DNA of 64,000 bases from Aliidiomarina iranensis (GCF_003987135.1 NZ_PIPJ01000001.1:186001-250000); one strand, 5' to 3'; positions 18,026 through 28,811 are shown, counted from the stretch's first letter. The notes: generated by a model not told the origin, from the sequence alone. Program-made: numbers and translations.

Positions 18026-21000
18026 GTGCTACAAACTAACAATAAGAATCGAATGCAAAAAACTTTGGCTCTATTAACGGCAGTATTTTTCTTTGCAGTG
18101 GCGCTTAGCGATTCGGCGAGCGCGAATGCACACCTTTCCGATCCAGTGTCGGTGCAGAATGCAGATGCTGCAGCTATCAGCCCAAAACCTTTCTCTCGGT
18201 ACAATAAACCACTTACTCAATATGCTTTGAGCCAATGGAACACCCGCGATGGCTTACCGCATAATTCCGTAAATAGCATTACCCAATCGGAAAATGGCTA
18301 TCTCTGGCTTGCTACTTGGGAAGGCCCAGTGCGGTTTGATGGCCGCAGTTTTACCGTGTTTGATAATGTTGCAGAGCTTCAGGTGCCAGAGCTTGGGGTT
18401 GTAGGTATCGCGCATGATGCCAGCACCGATGAAATTTATATTAGTGGTTTGCGCGGCGGTGTTTCTCGCTTTAATGGTGAGCGTTGGCAGGGTTTACCCT
18501 TGGCGCCTTCTTTCGCCTTCCGAGTGTTAGTGGATGCAGAACAGAATGTGTGGGTAACGGCTTCGAACGCTGGGTTAGTGCGCTACGATCGCGAAGGGAA
18601 TATGCATCGTTATCAGCAAGCCGATGGCTTACCTGGTAATTTTACTTATCACCTGTATGAATCTCCCGCTACCGATGTGCGCTCGCGCGAAATCTGGGTG
18701 GGAACAGGTAGTGGCTTGGCTCGCTACGATAGCAATACCGATCAGTTTGTAGCAATTCCCTCTGTGGCAAGTAGCCAAGTTCGTGCTGTTCTTCAACATT
18801 CAAACGGTATGCTGTTAGTTGCTAGCGACCAAGGCTTGTTTTATCAAAATAAACCCGGAACCGATTTTTTGCCTTGGCCAAGAGCCATTGAAGGCACCAT
18901 TACGAGTTTGGAAGAAGGCCCAGATGGTGCCATTTGGTTTGGCACTATTAGCCACGGCCTAGGCCGCATTACGGATAGCAATTTAAGTACCCTTTCGATC
19001 GAAAACGGTTTACCGAATATTCATGTGTTGGATATTTTCCGCGATCGTGAAAATAACATGTGGGTTTCTACCCATGGCGGTTTACTGCAGCTTAGAGATG
19101 CCTTGTTTACCAGTTTTACTCGCACGCAGGGGCTCGTTGGCAACTATGTTCGAGCAGTTATGACAGATCAGCAAGATCGGCTTTGGGTGGGCACGAATGA
19201 GGGCTTAGGCTGATTGGCTAATGGCGAATTAGGTATTCCAGCCCCCGAATTTACCCAAATCTCAGTACTTGCGTTAGCGGAAGACCAGGAAAATAGCCAC
19301 TATTATATTGGTGTTCATGTAGAAGGGTTATTGCAAGTTATTGATGATGAGATTACCGCTAAGCTGAGCCGAGCCGGCGATAGAGTGCTGGGTGAAGTTC
19401 GCAGTATTGTGAAGTTACCGAATTCTGATTTGCTAGCCGTGGGAACGCCCATAGGCTTGATAATTGTTGAAGCAAAAGTGGGTAAACTTACTCACATTAG
19501 AACGATTAGCACGGCTGATGGTTTGCTAAACCCCATCGTAACGAGTTTAGCACTCGATGAGCAAGGGCACCTTTGGGTTGCTTCCACATCGGGTATTTCC
19601 AAAGTTTATATCGAAGGAAAAAACGCAGAAGCTGTATTAGATTGGCGAGTAGAACCACTTAACCTTGACCACATTACCCAAGCACGCAATACCTTTGCGG
19701 TAATCAACCATAATGAACGCATGTGGTTTGCTACCGATCGCGGTGTATTAGTGCATACACCAACCGATTGTCCTGCAAACGCAACTACAGCGGCAGCGGC
19801 GGAGTATCAGATAGCAGATGCGGCTTGCTGGCGCTGGATAAGCCGAAGCGATGGGTTACCTTTTGATAAGTATTTTTCCTTGGCTTTTGATTTCGAGGGT
19901 AACTTGTGGCTCGGTAGCAGCAGAGGGGTAACTCGTTTGAGCCAAGGCAGTTTAGAAACTTGGTTAGGTGATGCTTCTACTACCATAACAAGTGCTCATT
20001 TTGTGGAATCGGATGGTATGGCAAGTAGCCAAATTAACACAGGTGGGCCTGCTTCTGCGGTGGATAGTGAGGGCCATGTCTGGTTTGCTTCGGCACGCGG
20101 TGTGGTGGTAGTTGCTCCGGAAGAGTTTGGCTTGCATGAACTCACTGCGCCACCTCCGGTGATTGAACAAGCACGTTCGAATATGGGGGCTTTTGCTCCT
20201 AACGCAGAGTTAGCAGCCGATGATGATCGAGTTGAATTCCATTACATTGGTTTAGGTTATCGTATGGCAGCCCACATTGAATATCAGGTGCGGCTGCGCG
20301 GTTTTGACGATGAATGGATTCTGCGTGAAAACTTAACTGTTGCTGAATACACCAACTTACCGCCGGGTGATTATGTATTTTCGGTGCGCAGCCGTTACCC
20401 CGGAGGAGAGTGGTCAGCGAGCGTTGATCTGCCGTTTAGTAAGGTGCCGTATTATTATCAAACTTGGTGGTTTTGGTTCATGGTCATGGCCGCGGCCGCA
20501 GTTTTCATTTGGTATCGAGTGCGGAGTTTAAGTAAGAATCAGGAACGGCTAGAGCGGCTAGTGGAAGAAAAAACTGCCGCATTAGAAGCACTTGCCCATG
20601 AAGATGCACTTACGGGGCTACCCAACCGTAGGGCCTTTGATCAGCGTTTGCAGCTGGAAGTGAAACGCAGTCTTCGCAATGGCTCGAAGCTAAGTTTAGC
20701 GGTACTTGATCTTGATCACTTTAAGCAAATTAACGATCAATACTTGCATGAATCCGGCGATCGCGTGCTGCAAAAACTGGCAACGGTTTTAACCGATTCG
20801 ATTCGTGAAATTGATTATGTAGCCCGTTGGGGCGGTGAAGAGTTCGCTATTCTTTTCCCCGGAGCCGGGCTGGAAGAAGCCAAATTAGTGTGTGAACGTA
20901 TTCGGTTAGCTATTGATTACACAGATTTCACTGAAATTAACAGTGGTATTCACGTTACGGCAAGCATTGGCGTGGCGGAAATAGGTAGCGATTTTGATTA

Positions 21001-21079
21001 TCAAAATTTAATGGTGCGAGCCGATAAAGCATTATATGAAGCGAAAGATAGCGGCCGTAATGCGATTCGCTGCGGTTAA
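18026..21079 (+). pseudogene. Periplasmic beta-propeller sensor diguanylate cyclase, split by an in-frame TGA
   Basis: Two open segments lie in the same frame, 18026-19213 and 19214-21079, separated only by TGA at 19211-19213. Read through, they give 1017 codons, the same length as the intact paralogue at 60847-63900. Architecture: signal peptide (QKTLALLTAVFFFAVAL), two-component-regulator beta-propeller repeats, a Y_Y_Y domain, a transmembrane helix near residues 810-830, then a GGDEF domain with WGGEEF and inhibitory-site RxxD (REID) five residues before it. The start is GTG 18026, with a GAGG ribosome site; ATG 18053 is possible. The context GLG-stop-LANGEL suggests CGA (Arg) changed to TGA. 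It could be a pseudogene, a sequencing error, or two polypeptides if the TTG at 19214 were used, though no ribosome site is visible there. Confidence 0.85.
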
Positions 21080-21348
21080 TCATTCTCCTTGCTCGTAAAT
21101 TAAGCTTGCTAATTCAAGGTTGAATTCGCTTTTCCGTTGCCCCTAGCACCGCACACAAGCCCTTTTACCTTGCTTAATTAACGCAAAGAGAGTACATTAC
21201 CGCGCTCAAATTTTGTGCGTTCCCCTCGGTGATTGGTTAGGTTAAACCCTTTAGTGAAACCTTTAAGTTTAGGTTAAATCTTTAACTTAAACGTTAGCAC
21301 CAAGTTGGCCACATCATTCCACTTTTTCGTTGTTTGGATACTCAATAC

Positions 21349-22935
21349 GTGATTTCTGCTGCAAATATCACCATGCAATTTGGTGCAAAACCTCTGTTCG
21401 AAAATATTTCTGTTAAATTTGGCCAAGGCAACCGCTACGGTTTGATCGGTGCTAACGGCTGCGGCAAATCTACCTTTATGCGGATTCTCAGCGGTGAGCT
21501 AGAACCTTCAGCGGGTAATATTTCGGTAGAGCCGAACATGCGGGTGGGGAAATTACGCCAGGATCAATTCGCGTACGAAGATTTCTCAGTTATCGATACC
21601 GTGCTCATGGGCCATGAAGAGCTCTGGGCAGTAAAAGTTGAGCGCGATAAAATATACAGTAATCCGGAAATGAGCGATGAAGACGGCATGCGCGTTGCCG
21701 ATTTGGAAGTGCAATTTGCCGAGCTGGATGGTTATACCGCGGAATCTCGCGCTGGCGAGTTACTTTCAGGTGTGGGTATTCCCGAAGATCAGCATTGGGG
21801 CTTGATGTCAGAAATCGCGCCGGGCTTGAAATTACGTGTATTGCTAACACAGGTGTTGTTTGCTGATCCAGATATCATGCTACTCGATGAGCCTACCAAC
21901 AACCTGGATATCAATACCATTCGTTGGCTGGAAGATGTATTGAATCAACGCCAATGCACAATGGTGATTATTTCTCACGATCGCCACTTTTTAAACAGCG
22001 TGTGTTCGCATATGGCGGATATTGATTACGGTGAACTCCGCGTTTATCCGGGCAACTATGATCAATATATGTTCGCAGCCACCCAAGCGCGGGAACAGCT
22101 GCTTGCGGATAACGCGAAGAAAAAAGATAAAATCGCTGAATTGCAAAGTTTTGTGAGCCGCTTCTCGGCGAATGCTTCGAAAGCTAAGCAGGCTACATCA
22201 CGGGCAAAACAAATCGAAAAGATTCAGCTTTCTGAAGTAAAAGCTTCGAGCCGAGTAAATCCATTTATCCGCTTTGATCAAGATAAGCAGCTTTACCGGT
22301 TAGCCTTGGAACTCACCGAAGTGAATAAAAGTTTCGATGATAACCATGTATTAAAAGGCCTATCGAGCGTTATTGAAGTGGGCGAAAAAGTGGCTATTTT
22401 AGGTGCGAACGGCATTGGGAAATCTACGCTCTTAAAATGCTTAATGGGCGATTACACGCCAGATTCGGGTATTGTGAAATGGTCGGAGAATGCAAACATC
22501 GGCTATTACGCGCAAGATCACGCGCACATGTTCAAAAGCAAAATGAATGTGCTCGATTGGATGATGCAATGGAAGAAACCAACCGACGATGAGCAATCGG
22601 TGCGCGGTGTTCTTGGCCGCATGCTATTCTCGCAAGATGATATCGCTAAGCCGGTAAGTATTCTTTCTGGTGGCGAAAAGGGCCGAATGATTTTCGGCAA
22701 ATTAATTCTCCAGCGGCCGAACATTTTGGTGATGGATGAACCTACAAACCATTTGGATATGGAATCTATTGAATCGTTGAATATGGCGCTAGAAAAATAT
22801 GTGGGTACTTTGATTTTTGTTAGCCACGATCGCGAGTTTGTTTCATCATTAGCTACTCGAATTATTGAAATTACTGATAATGGCCTGCGCGATTTTTCTG
22901 GTAGTTACGATGATTATCTTAAAACGCTGAATTGA
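21349..22935 (+). CDS. ybiT: ABC-F family ATPase, YbiT-like
   Basis: Soluble ABC-F protein of about 528 residues with two ATPase domains and no membrane part. Walker A motifs are GANGCGKS and GANGIGKS; Walker B motifs are [10 protein letters not shown] and [10 protein letters not shown]; the linker has the charged helix typical of the family. Sequence and length match E. coli YbiT, which works at the ribosome. GTG 21349 gives [12 protein letters not shown], matching the usual N-terminus; a TTG at 21334 would add five residues. A hairpin at 23091-23118 may end transcription. Confidence 0.88.
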   Translation: MISAANITMQFGAKPLFENISVKFGQGNRYGLIGANGCGKSTFMRILSGELEPSAGNISVEPNMRVGKLRQDQFAYEDFSVIDTVLMGHEELWAVKVERDKIYSNPEMSDEDGMRVADLEVQFAELDGYTAESRAGELLSGVGIPEDQHWGLMSEIAPGLKLRVLLTQVLFADPDIMLLDEPTNNLDINTIRWLEDVLNQRQCTMVIISHDRHFLNSVCSHMADIDYGELRVYPGNYDQYMFAATQAREQLLADNAKKKDKIAELQSFVSRFSANASKAKQATSRAKQIEKIQLSEVKASSRVNPFIRFDQDKQLYRLALELTEVNKSFDDNHVLKGLSSVIEVGEKVAILGANGIGKSTLLKCLMGDYTPDSGIVKWSENANIGYYAQDHAHMFKSKMNVLDWMMQWKKPTDDEQSVRGVLGRMLFSQDDIAKPVSILSGGEKGRMIFGKLILQRPNILVMDEPTNHLDMESIESLNMALEKYVGTLIFVSHDREFVSSLATRIIEITDNGLRDFSGSYDDYLKTLN

Positions 22936-23055
22936 GTAAGCGGTGATTACGCCAAGCTTTCTCCAATTCAGTTAAATTAAGTTTGCTACATTAAGTTTGC
23001 TACAAAAATGCATTAGGTTCTCGATTATTAGCTTGGCTTTTGCTGTTTTCCTAAA

Positions 23056-23083
23056 GCGAAAAGCGAAAAGCGAAAAGCGAAAA
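23056..23083 (+). repeat. Four tandem GCGAAAA heptamers
   Basis: Perfect head-to-tail repeat of GCGAAAA, four copies, just upstream of the hairpin that follows the ybiT-like gene. Confidence 0.92.
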
Positions 23084-23090
23084 GATAAAT

Positions 23091-23118
23091 ATAAAGGCCA
23101 TAGCTATTTGGCCTTTAT
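23091..23118 (+). terminator. Hairpin, possible terminator of ybiT-like gene
   Basis: Perfect ten-base stem ATAAAGGCCA/TGGCCTTTAT with an eight-base loop, followed by ATTTTC. It lies 156 bases after the ybiT-like stop. The T-run is short and moderate strength is likely. Confidence 0.6.
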
Positions 23119-23175
23119 ATTTTCAACTCAACTGATTACTTGGTTTGCAGCAAAAAACTATCTAGGGTATTTCAT

Positions 23176-23250
23176 CTACACGAATAATACCCACACGAAT
23201 ATCACCCACACGAACAACACGCTCTCGAATAACGCTCACAGAAACAACAC
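23176..23250 (+). repeat. Five degenerate 15-base tandem units
   Basis: Units begin at 23176, 23191, 23206, 23221 and 23236. The second and third differ at few positions (CCACACGAATATCAC and CCACACGAACAACAC), the outer ones more. They lie in non-coding sequence 127 bases before the GntR gene. Confidence 0.82.
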
Positions 23251-23300
23251 GCCCCGAACAGCTCTTTTCAGCTCCCCCGCAAAGGCTATACTTTGGTAGT

Positions 23301-23374
23301 ATTGTCGACAATCGGAGTTGTTATCGAAAGATATAATCATTATGATTCCATTAATGTTTAATAATGTCGACAAT
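23301..23374 (+). promoter_or_regulatory. Paired palindromic operators of the prp GntR regulator (candidate)
   Basis: The perfect palindrome ATTGTCGACAAT at 23301-23312 and a second TGTCGACA box at 23365-23372 (in AATGTCGACAAT) have centres 62 bases apart, about six helical turns. A perfect TATAAT lies between them at 23332-23337. The second box is five bases from the ATG and takes the place of a ribosome site. Spacing and symmetry fit autoregulation by the downstream GntR protein; this is inference. Confidence 0.6.
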
Positions 23375-23376
23375 AT

Positions 23377-24078
23377 ATGACTATTCAAAGCCCTATATGG
23401 CGCTCGCCAATTACCAGTTCTGATCGTGTGCTGTTAGAAATACAGCGCGCTATAGTTGAGGGTGATATTCCTGCAGGCAGCAAAATTAGTGAACCAGAGT
23501 TAGCTCGCCGATTCGATGTGAGCCGCGCGCCATTGCGCGAAGCGCTTGCGCGTTTAGAACGCTGCCATCTGATTGAACGAACACCAAATGCTGGCGCCCG
23601 CGTAGTGAAGCTCTCGCCGGAAGGGTTAATCTCTTTATATCAATTACGGGAAGAGCTGGAAGGGTTAGCTTGCCGATTAGCGGCAGAAAATATGGCTGAG
23701 AAAGAAATTGAGGAACTCGGCGCACTGCTTGATCAGCATTTAAACACCCAGCGCGTTCGGGAAGGGGAAAGCTATTATCAAGAAGAAGGTGACTTAGATT
23801 TCCATTACAGAATTATTTTAGGTAGTAAAAACGCATATCTCATCAACATTCTCTGCGACGAGCTATACTTTCTAGTTCGCATGTATCGAGTGCAGTTAGG
23901 AATGAATGGCCCGCGGGTTTCTCGCGCCTTTGATGAGCATAAAGCGATTATCATGGCGATTGCCAATCGTGATGGTGAGTTAGCCGATTTGTTGATGCGC
24001 CGCCATATTGGCGCATCACGGAAAAATATTGAAATTCAACTGCAGCAAATAAGGAATGAACATGACATCAGTAACTAG
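23377..24078 (+). CDS. GntR/FadR-type regulator of the methylcitrate operon
   Basis: Transcription factor of 233 residues. The N-terminal winged helix-turn-helix (about 15-75) has the GntR signature ([20 protein letters not shown] region), and the C-terminal FCD ligand-binding domain spans ~85-220. It is the first gene of a GntR-prpB-prpC-acnD-prpF run and overlaps prpB by 17 bases, so it almost certainly controls propionate catabolism, probably sensing a methylcitrate-pathway intermediate. It replaces the sigma-54 activator PrpR of enteric bacteria. No good ribosome site precedes the ATG because an operator-like palindrome occupies that position. Confidence 0.88.
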   Translation: MTIQSPIWRSPITSSDRVLLEIQRAIVEGDIPAGSKISEPELARRFDVSRAPLREALARLERCHLIERTPNAGARVVKLSPEGLISLYQLREELEGLACRLAAENMAEKEIEELGALLDQHLNTQRVREGESYYQEEGDLDFHYRIILGSKNAYLINILCDELYFLVRMYRVQLGMNGPRVSRAFDEHKAIIMAIANRDGELADLLMRRHIGASRKNIEIQLQQIRNEHDISN

Positions 24079-24940
24079 TGCGGGCGCAAAGCTACGCCAA
24101 GCCATTGCGCAAGAACAGCCTTTACAAATTGTGGGTACTATAAATGCTTATACAGCCATGATGGCTGAACGAGTAGGCCACAAAGCACTTTATTTATCAG
24201 GTGCAGGTGTTGCGAATGCCTCGTTTGGTTTGCCCGATTTAGGTATGACATCACTAAACGATGTGTGTGAAGATATTCGCCGTATTACCGGTGCTACCGA
24301 TGTGCCTTTGCTTGTTGATGCAGATACCGGCTGGGGCGGAGCGTTTAATATTGCGCGCACGGTTAAAGAAATGACACGGGCCGGCGCTGCAGGCTTCCAT
24401 ATTGAAGATCAGGTAGCACAAAAACGTTGTGGCCATCGTCCGAATAAAGAAATTGTTACCCAAGGGGAAATGGTTGATCGGGTGAAAGCGGCCGTAGATG
24501 CACGCACCGATGAACAGTTTCTAATTATGGCGCGCACTGATGCGTTACAGCAAGAAGGTTTAGAAGCGGCGATTGAGCGTGCGCAAGCCTGTGTTGAAGC
24601 CGGTGCGGATGCCATTTTCGCTGAAGCTGTGCATACTTTGGAACAATATCAAGCGTTCACAACTGCGTTGAATGTTCCGGTGCTAGCAAATATCACTGAA
24701 TTCGGTGCTACGCCTTTGTTTAATAAAGATGAGTTAGCCGGGGTTGGTGTGAAAATGGTATTATACCCATTGAGCGCATTCCGAGCGATGAACAAAGCTG
24801 CATTGAATGTGTATGAAAACATTCTTGCCAAGGGTGATCAAAAAGACGTGGTGGAGAGCATGCAAACGCGTGCTGAGTTGTATGATTTCTTGAACTACCA
24901 CTCATTTGAAGAAAAGTTAGATAGTTTATTTAAGAAGTAA
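24062..24940 (+). CDS. prpB: 2-methylisocitrate lyase
   Basis: A 292-residue enzyme of the isocitrate lyase/PEP mutase superfamily that splits 2-methylisocitrate to pyruvate and succinate, the last step of the methylcitrate cycle. The catalytic signature KRCGH lies at 121-125 and the Mg-binding DADTGWGG at 86-93. ATG 24062 follows AAGGA with ideal spacing; it overlaps the end of the regulator gene by 17 bases. Neighbours prpC, acnD and prpF confirm the pathway. Confidence 0.95.
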   Translation: MTSVTSAGAKLRQAIAQEQPLQIVGTINAYTAMMAERVGHKALYLSGAGVANASFGLPDLGMTSLNDVCEDIRRITGATDVPLLVDADTGWGGAFNIARTVKEMTRAGAAGFHIEDQVAQKRCGHRPNKEIVTQGEMVDRVKAAVDARTDEQFLIMARTDALQQEGLEAAIERAQACVEAGADAIFAEAVHTLEQYQAFTTALNVPVLANITEFGATPLFNKDELAGVGVKMVLYPLSAFRAMNKAALNVYENILAKGDQKDVVESMQTRAELYDFLNYHSFEEKLDSLFKK

Positions 24941-25012
24941 TTTGGCGCGCCAGAAATCCATGCGCGAATGAAACCGAAACGAATTGATGAATATACCCAA
25001 GAGGATTGAATA

Positions 25013-26137
25013 ATGGCGGAGAAAAAATTAGGCGGAGCCGGTTTACGCGGCCAAGTAGCAGGCGAAACTGCGCTTTGTACTGTAGGTAAAACGGGTTCGG
25101 GCTTAACCTACTGTGGTTATGATATTTCTGAGTTAGCTGAGAAGGTAAGCTTTGAAGAAGTAGCTTATTTACTTGCTCACAGTGAATTACCTAACGCTAG
25201 CCAACTAGCCGAGTATAAAGCACGTTTGAAATCACAGCGCGGTTTACCTTCTGCATTGAAAGATGTGCTTGAGCGTATTCCTGCCGATGCGCATCCCATG
25301 GACGTTCTGCGTACCGGTTGTTCATTCTTGGGCAATATTGAACCTGAAGCTGATTTTAGTGGTGCGGATAAAGCCATTGAGCGCATGCTCGCAGCATTTC
25401 CAAGCATTCTGTTATATTGGTATCGTTTCAGCCATGATGGCGTGCGCATTGAAACTGAAACCAATGAAGATTCAATTGGTGCACACTTTTTACGCTTGTT
25501 GCACGGTGAATCACCTTCAGAGTTGCATGCAGCAGTAATGAACACCTCGTTGATTTTGTACGCTGAGCACGAGTTCAATGCTTCAACCTTCACCGCTCGT
25601 GTGTGTGCTTCTACGCTTTCTGATATTCATTCCTGTGTTACCGGCGCTATTGGTTCGCTGCGTGGGCCATTGCATGGCGGCGCCAACGAAGCGGCAATGG
25701 AATTAATTGAAGATATGAAAGACGCCGACGATGCCGAGAAAACATTGATGGGCATGCTTGAGCGCAAAGAGAAAATCATGGGCTTTGGCCACGCTGTTTA
25801 TAGCGAGTTTGATCCGCGCAATGATGTAATAAAAGCATGGTCGAAGAAGCTGGCTGATGAATTTGGCGATACCCGTTTATATGATGTATCAGTGCGTTGT
25901 GAAGAAGTAATGTGGCGCGAGAAGAAATTATTCCCGAACGCTGATTTCTTCCATGCCTCGGCGTATCACTTCATGGGTATTCCTACTAAGTTATTTACCC
26001 CGATTTTCGTAATGTCGCGGGTAACTGGCTGGACAGCGCACGTGAAAGAACAACGCGCGAATAACCGTATTATTCGCCCAAGTGCTGATTACACCGGCCC
26101 TGAGCCACGTAAAGTTCCAGCAATCAACGAACGTTAA
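25013..26137 (+). CDS. prpC: 2-methylcitrate synthase
   Basis: Citrate synthase family protein of 374 residues that condenses propionyl-CoA with oxaloacetate. Catalytic histidine segments are seen in GPLHGGANEAAME and MGFGHAVY, with the aspartate-bearing LFPNADFFHASAYH segment replaced in the usual way by the 2-methylcitrate type. A good ribosome site (AGAGGA) precedes ATG 25013. The length and operon position between prpB and acnD separate it from the housekeeping citrate synthase. A terminator-like hairpin follows the stop. Confidence 0.94.
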   Translation: MAEKKLGGAGLRGQVAGETALCTVGKTGSGLTYCGYDISELAEKVSFEEVAYLLAHSELPNASQLAEYKARLKSQRGLPSALKDVLERIPADAHPMDVLRTGCSFLGNIEPEADFSGADKAIERMLAAFPSILLYWYRFSHDGVRIETETNEDSIGAHFLRLLHGESPSELHAAVMNTSLILYAEHEFNASTFTARVCASTLSDIHSCVTGAIGSLRGPLHGGANEAAMELIEDMKDADDAEKTLMGMLERKEKIMGFGHAVYSEFDPRNDVIKAWSKKLADEFGDTRLYDVSVRCEEVMWREKKLFPNADFFHASAYHFMGIPTKLFTPIFVMSRVTGWTAHVKEQRANNRIIRPSADYTGPEPRKVPAINER

Positions 26138-26147
26138 TTGGCACAGC

Positions 26148-26177
26148 AGGGAGAAGCTTCGGTTTCTCCCTAGTTTT
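26148..26177 (+). terminator. Terminator-like hairpin between prpC and acnD
   Basis: Stem AGGGAGAA/TTCTCCCT with an eight-base loop (GCTTCGGT), followed by AGTTTTTT. It has the form of a rho-independent terminator inside the operon and may reduce transcription into acnD and prpF. Confidence 0.75.
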
Positions 26178-26219
26178 TTCTGCCTTCCAATTCTCTAACA
26201 ACATAAGCTGTGGTTGATT

Positions 26220-28811
26220 ATGAATACTGAATATCGCAAAACACTCGCTGGCACTAATTTAGAATACTTCGATACCCGCGCGGCGGTAGAAGCTATTAAA
26301 CCAGGTGCTTACGAAAAACTGCCCTATACCTCAAGGGTGTTGGCTGAAAACTTGGTTCGTCGCTGTGAGCCGGAACAACTTACTGCGGCACTCGAGCAAA
26401 TTATCGAGCGCAAACGCGACCTCGATTTTCCTTGGTTCCCGGCGCGCGTAGTTTGCCACGATATCCTTGGGCAAACCGCATTAGTTGATTTAGCCGGCTT
26501 GCGTGATGCAATCGCTCAAAAGGGCGGGGATCCAGCCAAAGTAAACCCAGTTGTGCCTACCCAGCTGATTGTTGATCACTCCTTGGCAGTGGAACATGCT
26601 GGTTTTGATACCGAAGCCTTTGAGAAAAACCGCGCGATTGAAGATCGCCGTAACGATGATCGCTTCCATTTTATTAACTGGACGAAAACCGCATTCAAAA
26701 ATGTGGATGTAATTCCACCAGGAAACGGCATCATGCACCAAATCAACCTTGAGAAAATGTCGCCGGTTGTGCAGGTACAAAATGGTGTAGCCTTTGTGGA
26801 TACTTGTGTGGGTACTGATAGCCACACCCCGATGGTGGATGCGTTAGGCGTTATTTCTGTAGGGGTTGGTGGTTTAGAAGCTGAAAGTGTAATGCTTGGC
26901 CGTGCTTCTTACATGCGTTTGCCCGATATTATTGGTGTAGAACTTACGGGTAAGTTGCGTGAAGGCATTACTAGTACTGATTTGGTATTGGCAATCACTG
27001 AATTCTTGCGGAAAGAACGGGTAGTGGGCGCTTACTTAGAGTTTTACGGTGAAGGTGCCGATAGGCTTACCGTGGGTGACCGTGCCACGATCTCCAATAT
27101 GACACCGGAATACGGTGCCACGGCAGCCATGTTCTATATCGATAAACAAACTACCGATTACCTAACGCTAACTGGCCGCGATGATGATCAAGTGGCTTTG
27201 GTAGAAAAATTCGCGAAAGAAACTGGTTTGTGGGCCGATAGCCTGAAAACAGCGGAATACGAGCGAGTATTAAAATTCGATTTATCTTCAGTAAACCGGA
27301 ACTTGGCTGGCCCTTCGAATCCGCATGCGTTGTTACCCGCTTCAGAATTAGCCGCCCGTGGTATTTCTGGTGTAGTGGAAAATGAAGAAGGCAAAATGCC
27401 CGATGGCGCGTGCATTATTGCCGCGATTACCAGTTGTACCAATACTTCAAACCCACGAAACATGATTGCTGCTGGTTTAATTGCCCGTAACGCCAACAAA
27501 CTCGGTTTAACGCGCAAACCATGGGTGAAAACCTCGCTAGCGCCGGGTTCGAAAACCGTGAAAATGTACCTAGAAGAAGCAAAATTACTGCCAGAACTAG
27601 AATCATTGGGCTTTGGTGTGGTTGGTTTTGCCTGTACTACCTGTAACGGCATGAGCGGTGCGCTAGATCCGGTGATTCAGAAAGAAATTGTTGAGCGTGA
27701 TCTTTATGCTACCGCGGTACTTTCTGGCAACCGTAACTTTGATGGCCGCATTCACCCTTATGCGAAACAAGCCTTCTTAGCATCACCACCGCTAGTTGTG
27801 GCCTATGCCATTGCCGGTACGATTCGTTTTGATATTGAGAAAGATGCACTCGGCTATGATGCCGACGGCAACCCAGTAACTTTAAAAGATATTTGGCCAA
27901 GCGATGCTGAAATCGATGCCATTGTAAAAGAAGCCGTGAAACCGGAACAATACCGGAAGGTTTACGACCCAATGTTTAACATTTCGGTAGATATGGGCGA
28001 GAAAACGGAGCCATTGTATGATTGGCGCCCACAAAGCACCTATATTCGCCGGCCACCATATTGGGAAGGTGCGTTGGCTGGTGATTTAAGCTTACGTGGA
28101 ATGCGCGCCTTAGCGGTGCTTGGCGACAACATTACCACCGATCACCTTTCGCCTTCGAATGCAATTATGGCCGATAGCGCAGCGGGTGAATACCTTGCGA
28201 AAATGGGTGTGCCAGAAGAAGATTTTAACTCCTATGCGACCCACCGTGGTGATCACTTAACCGCACAGCGCGCTACCTTCGCAAACCCGAAACTTATCAA
28301 CGAAATGGCGATAGTAGATGGTGAAGTGAAGCAAGGTTCATTGGCGCGTGTTGAACCCGAGGGCGAGGTGGTGCGCATGTGGGATGCCATTGAAACTTAC
28401 ATGGAACGCAAGCAACCGCTGATTATTATTGCGGGTGCTGATTATGGCCAGGGTTCTTCGCGGGATTGGGCCGCGAAAGGTGTGCGCTTAGCCGGTGTTG
28501 AAGCCATTGTTGCGGAAGGTTTTGAGCGTATTCACCGCACCAACTTGATTGGTATGGGTGTGTTGCCGCTTGAGTTTGCTCCAGGTACAACACGGAAAAC
28601 CCTAGAAATTGATGGCACTGAAACCTTTGATGTTGAAGGTACACCGAGCGCTGGTGCAGCCCTTACTTTGGTGATTCATCGGAAAAACGGTGATCGCATT
28701 GATGTACCGGTGAAATGCCGCTTAGATACTATGGAAGAAGTGTCCATTTTCGAAGCCGGTGGGGTTTTACAGCGCTTTGCTCAAGATTTCCTGGAGTCGA
28801 GTAATGCATAA
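26220..28811 (+). CDS. acnD: Fe/S-dependent 2-methylcitrate dehydratase AcnD
   Basis: Aconitase-family enzyme of 863 residues that dehydrates 2-methylcitrate; with PrpF it replaces PrpD. The iron-sulfur cysteines are in TSCTNTSNP and FACTTCNGMSG, and the C-terminal swivel domain contains YGQGSSRDWAAKG. Start is ATG 26220, six bases inside a TTG-led frame. It overlaps prpF by eight bases. The Fe-S cluster makes this step oxygen-sensitive, which fits the iron/redox context but is general knowledge of the family. Confidence 0.94.
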   Translation: MNTEYRKTLAGTNLEYFDTRAAVEAIKPGAYEKLPYTSRVLAENLVRRCEPEQLTAALEQIIERKRDLDFPWFPARVVCHDILGQTALVDLAGLRDAIAQKGGDPAKVNPVVPTQLIVDHSLAVEHAGFDTEAFEKNRAIEDRRNDDRFHFINWTKTAFKNVDVIPPGNGIMHQINLEKMSPVVQVQNGVAFVDTCVGTDSHTPMVDALGVISVGVGGLEAESVMLGRASYMRLPDIIGVELTGKLREGITSTDLVLAITEFLRKERVVGAYLEFYGEGADRLTVGDRATISNMTPEYGATAAMFYIDKQTTDYLTLTGRDDDQVALVEKFAKETGLWADSLKTAEYERVLKFDLSSVNRNLAGPSNPHALLPASELAARGISGVVENEEGKMPDGACIIAAITSCTNTSNPRNMIAAGLIARNANKLGLTRKPWVKTSLAPGSKTVKMYLEEAKLLPELESLGFGVVGFACTTCNGMSGALDPVIQKEIVERDLYATAVLSGNRNFDGRIHPYAKQAFLASPPLVVAYAIAGTIRFDIEKDALGYDADGNPVTLKDIWPSDAEIDAIVKEAVKPEQYRKVYDPMFNISVDMGEKTEPLYDWRPQSTYIRRPPYWEGALAGDLSLRGMRALAVLGDNITTDHLSPSNAIMADSAAGEYLAKMGVPEEDFNSYATHRGDHLTAQRATFANPKLINEMAIVDGEVKQGSLARVEPEGEVVRMWDAIETYMERKQPLIIIAGADYGQGSSRDWAAKGVRLAGVEAIVAEGFERIHRTNLIGMGVLPLEFAPGTTRKTLEIDGTETFDVEGTPSAGAALTLVIHRKNGDRIDVPVKCRLDTMEEVSIFEAGGVLQRFAQDFLESSNA

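Larger units (their letters stand above)
22936..23376. other. Intergenic region with repeats, hairpin and GntR operators
   Basis: A 441-base stretch with no convincing gene. It holds, in order: four GCGAAAA heptamers (23056-23083), a hairpin (23091-23118), five 15-base units (23176-23250), a possible promoter (TATACT at 23287-23292) and two TGTCGACA palindromes before the GntR gene. An open frame of 100 codons at 22997-23299 covers the repeats but has low-complexity sequence and no ribosome site, so I do not call it a gene. Confidence 0.7.

Noticed and set aside
19211-19213. Selenocysteine or programmed read-through at the TGA
   Set aside because: The paralogue and family show no conserved cysteine there, and the surrounding propeller sequence suggests arginine. 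No recoding structure was recognised.
23176-23250. Replication iterons or CRISPR
   Set aside because: Units are degenerate, adjacent, without an origin-type AT-rich/DnaA box context or replication gene nearby.
22997-23299. 100-codon open frame before the GntR gene
   Set aside because: It is made of the heptamer and 15-base repeats, has low-complexity Asn/Thr sequence, crosses a hairpin and has no ribosome site.
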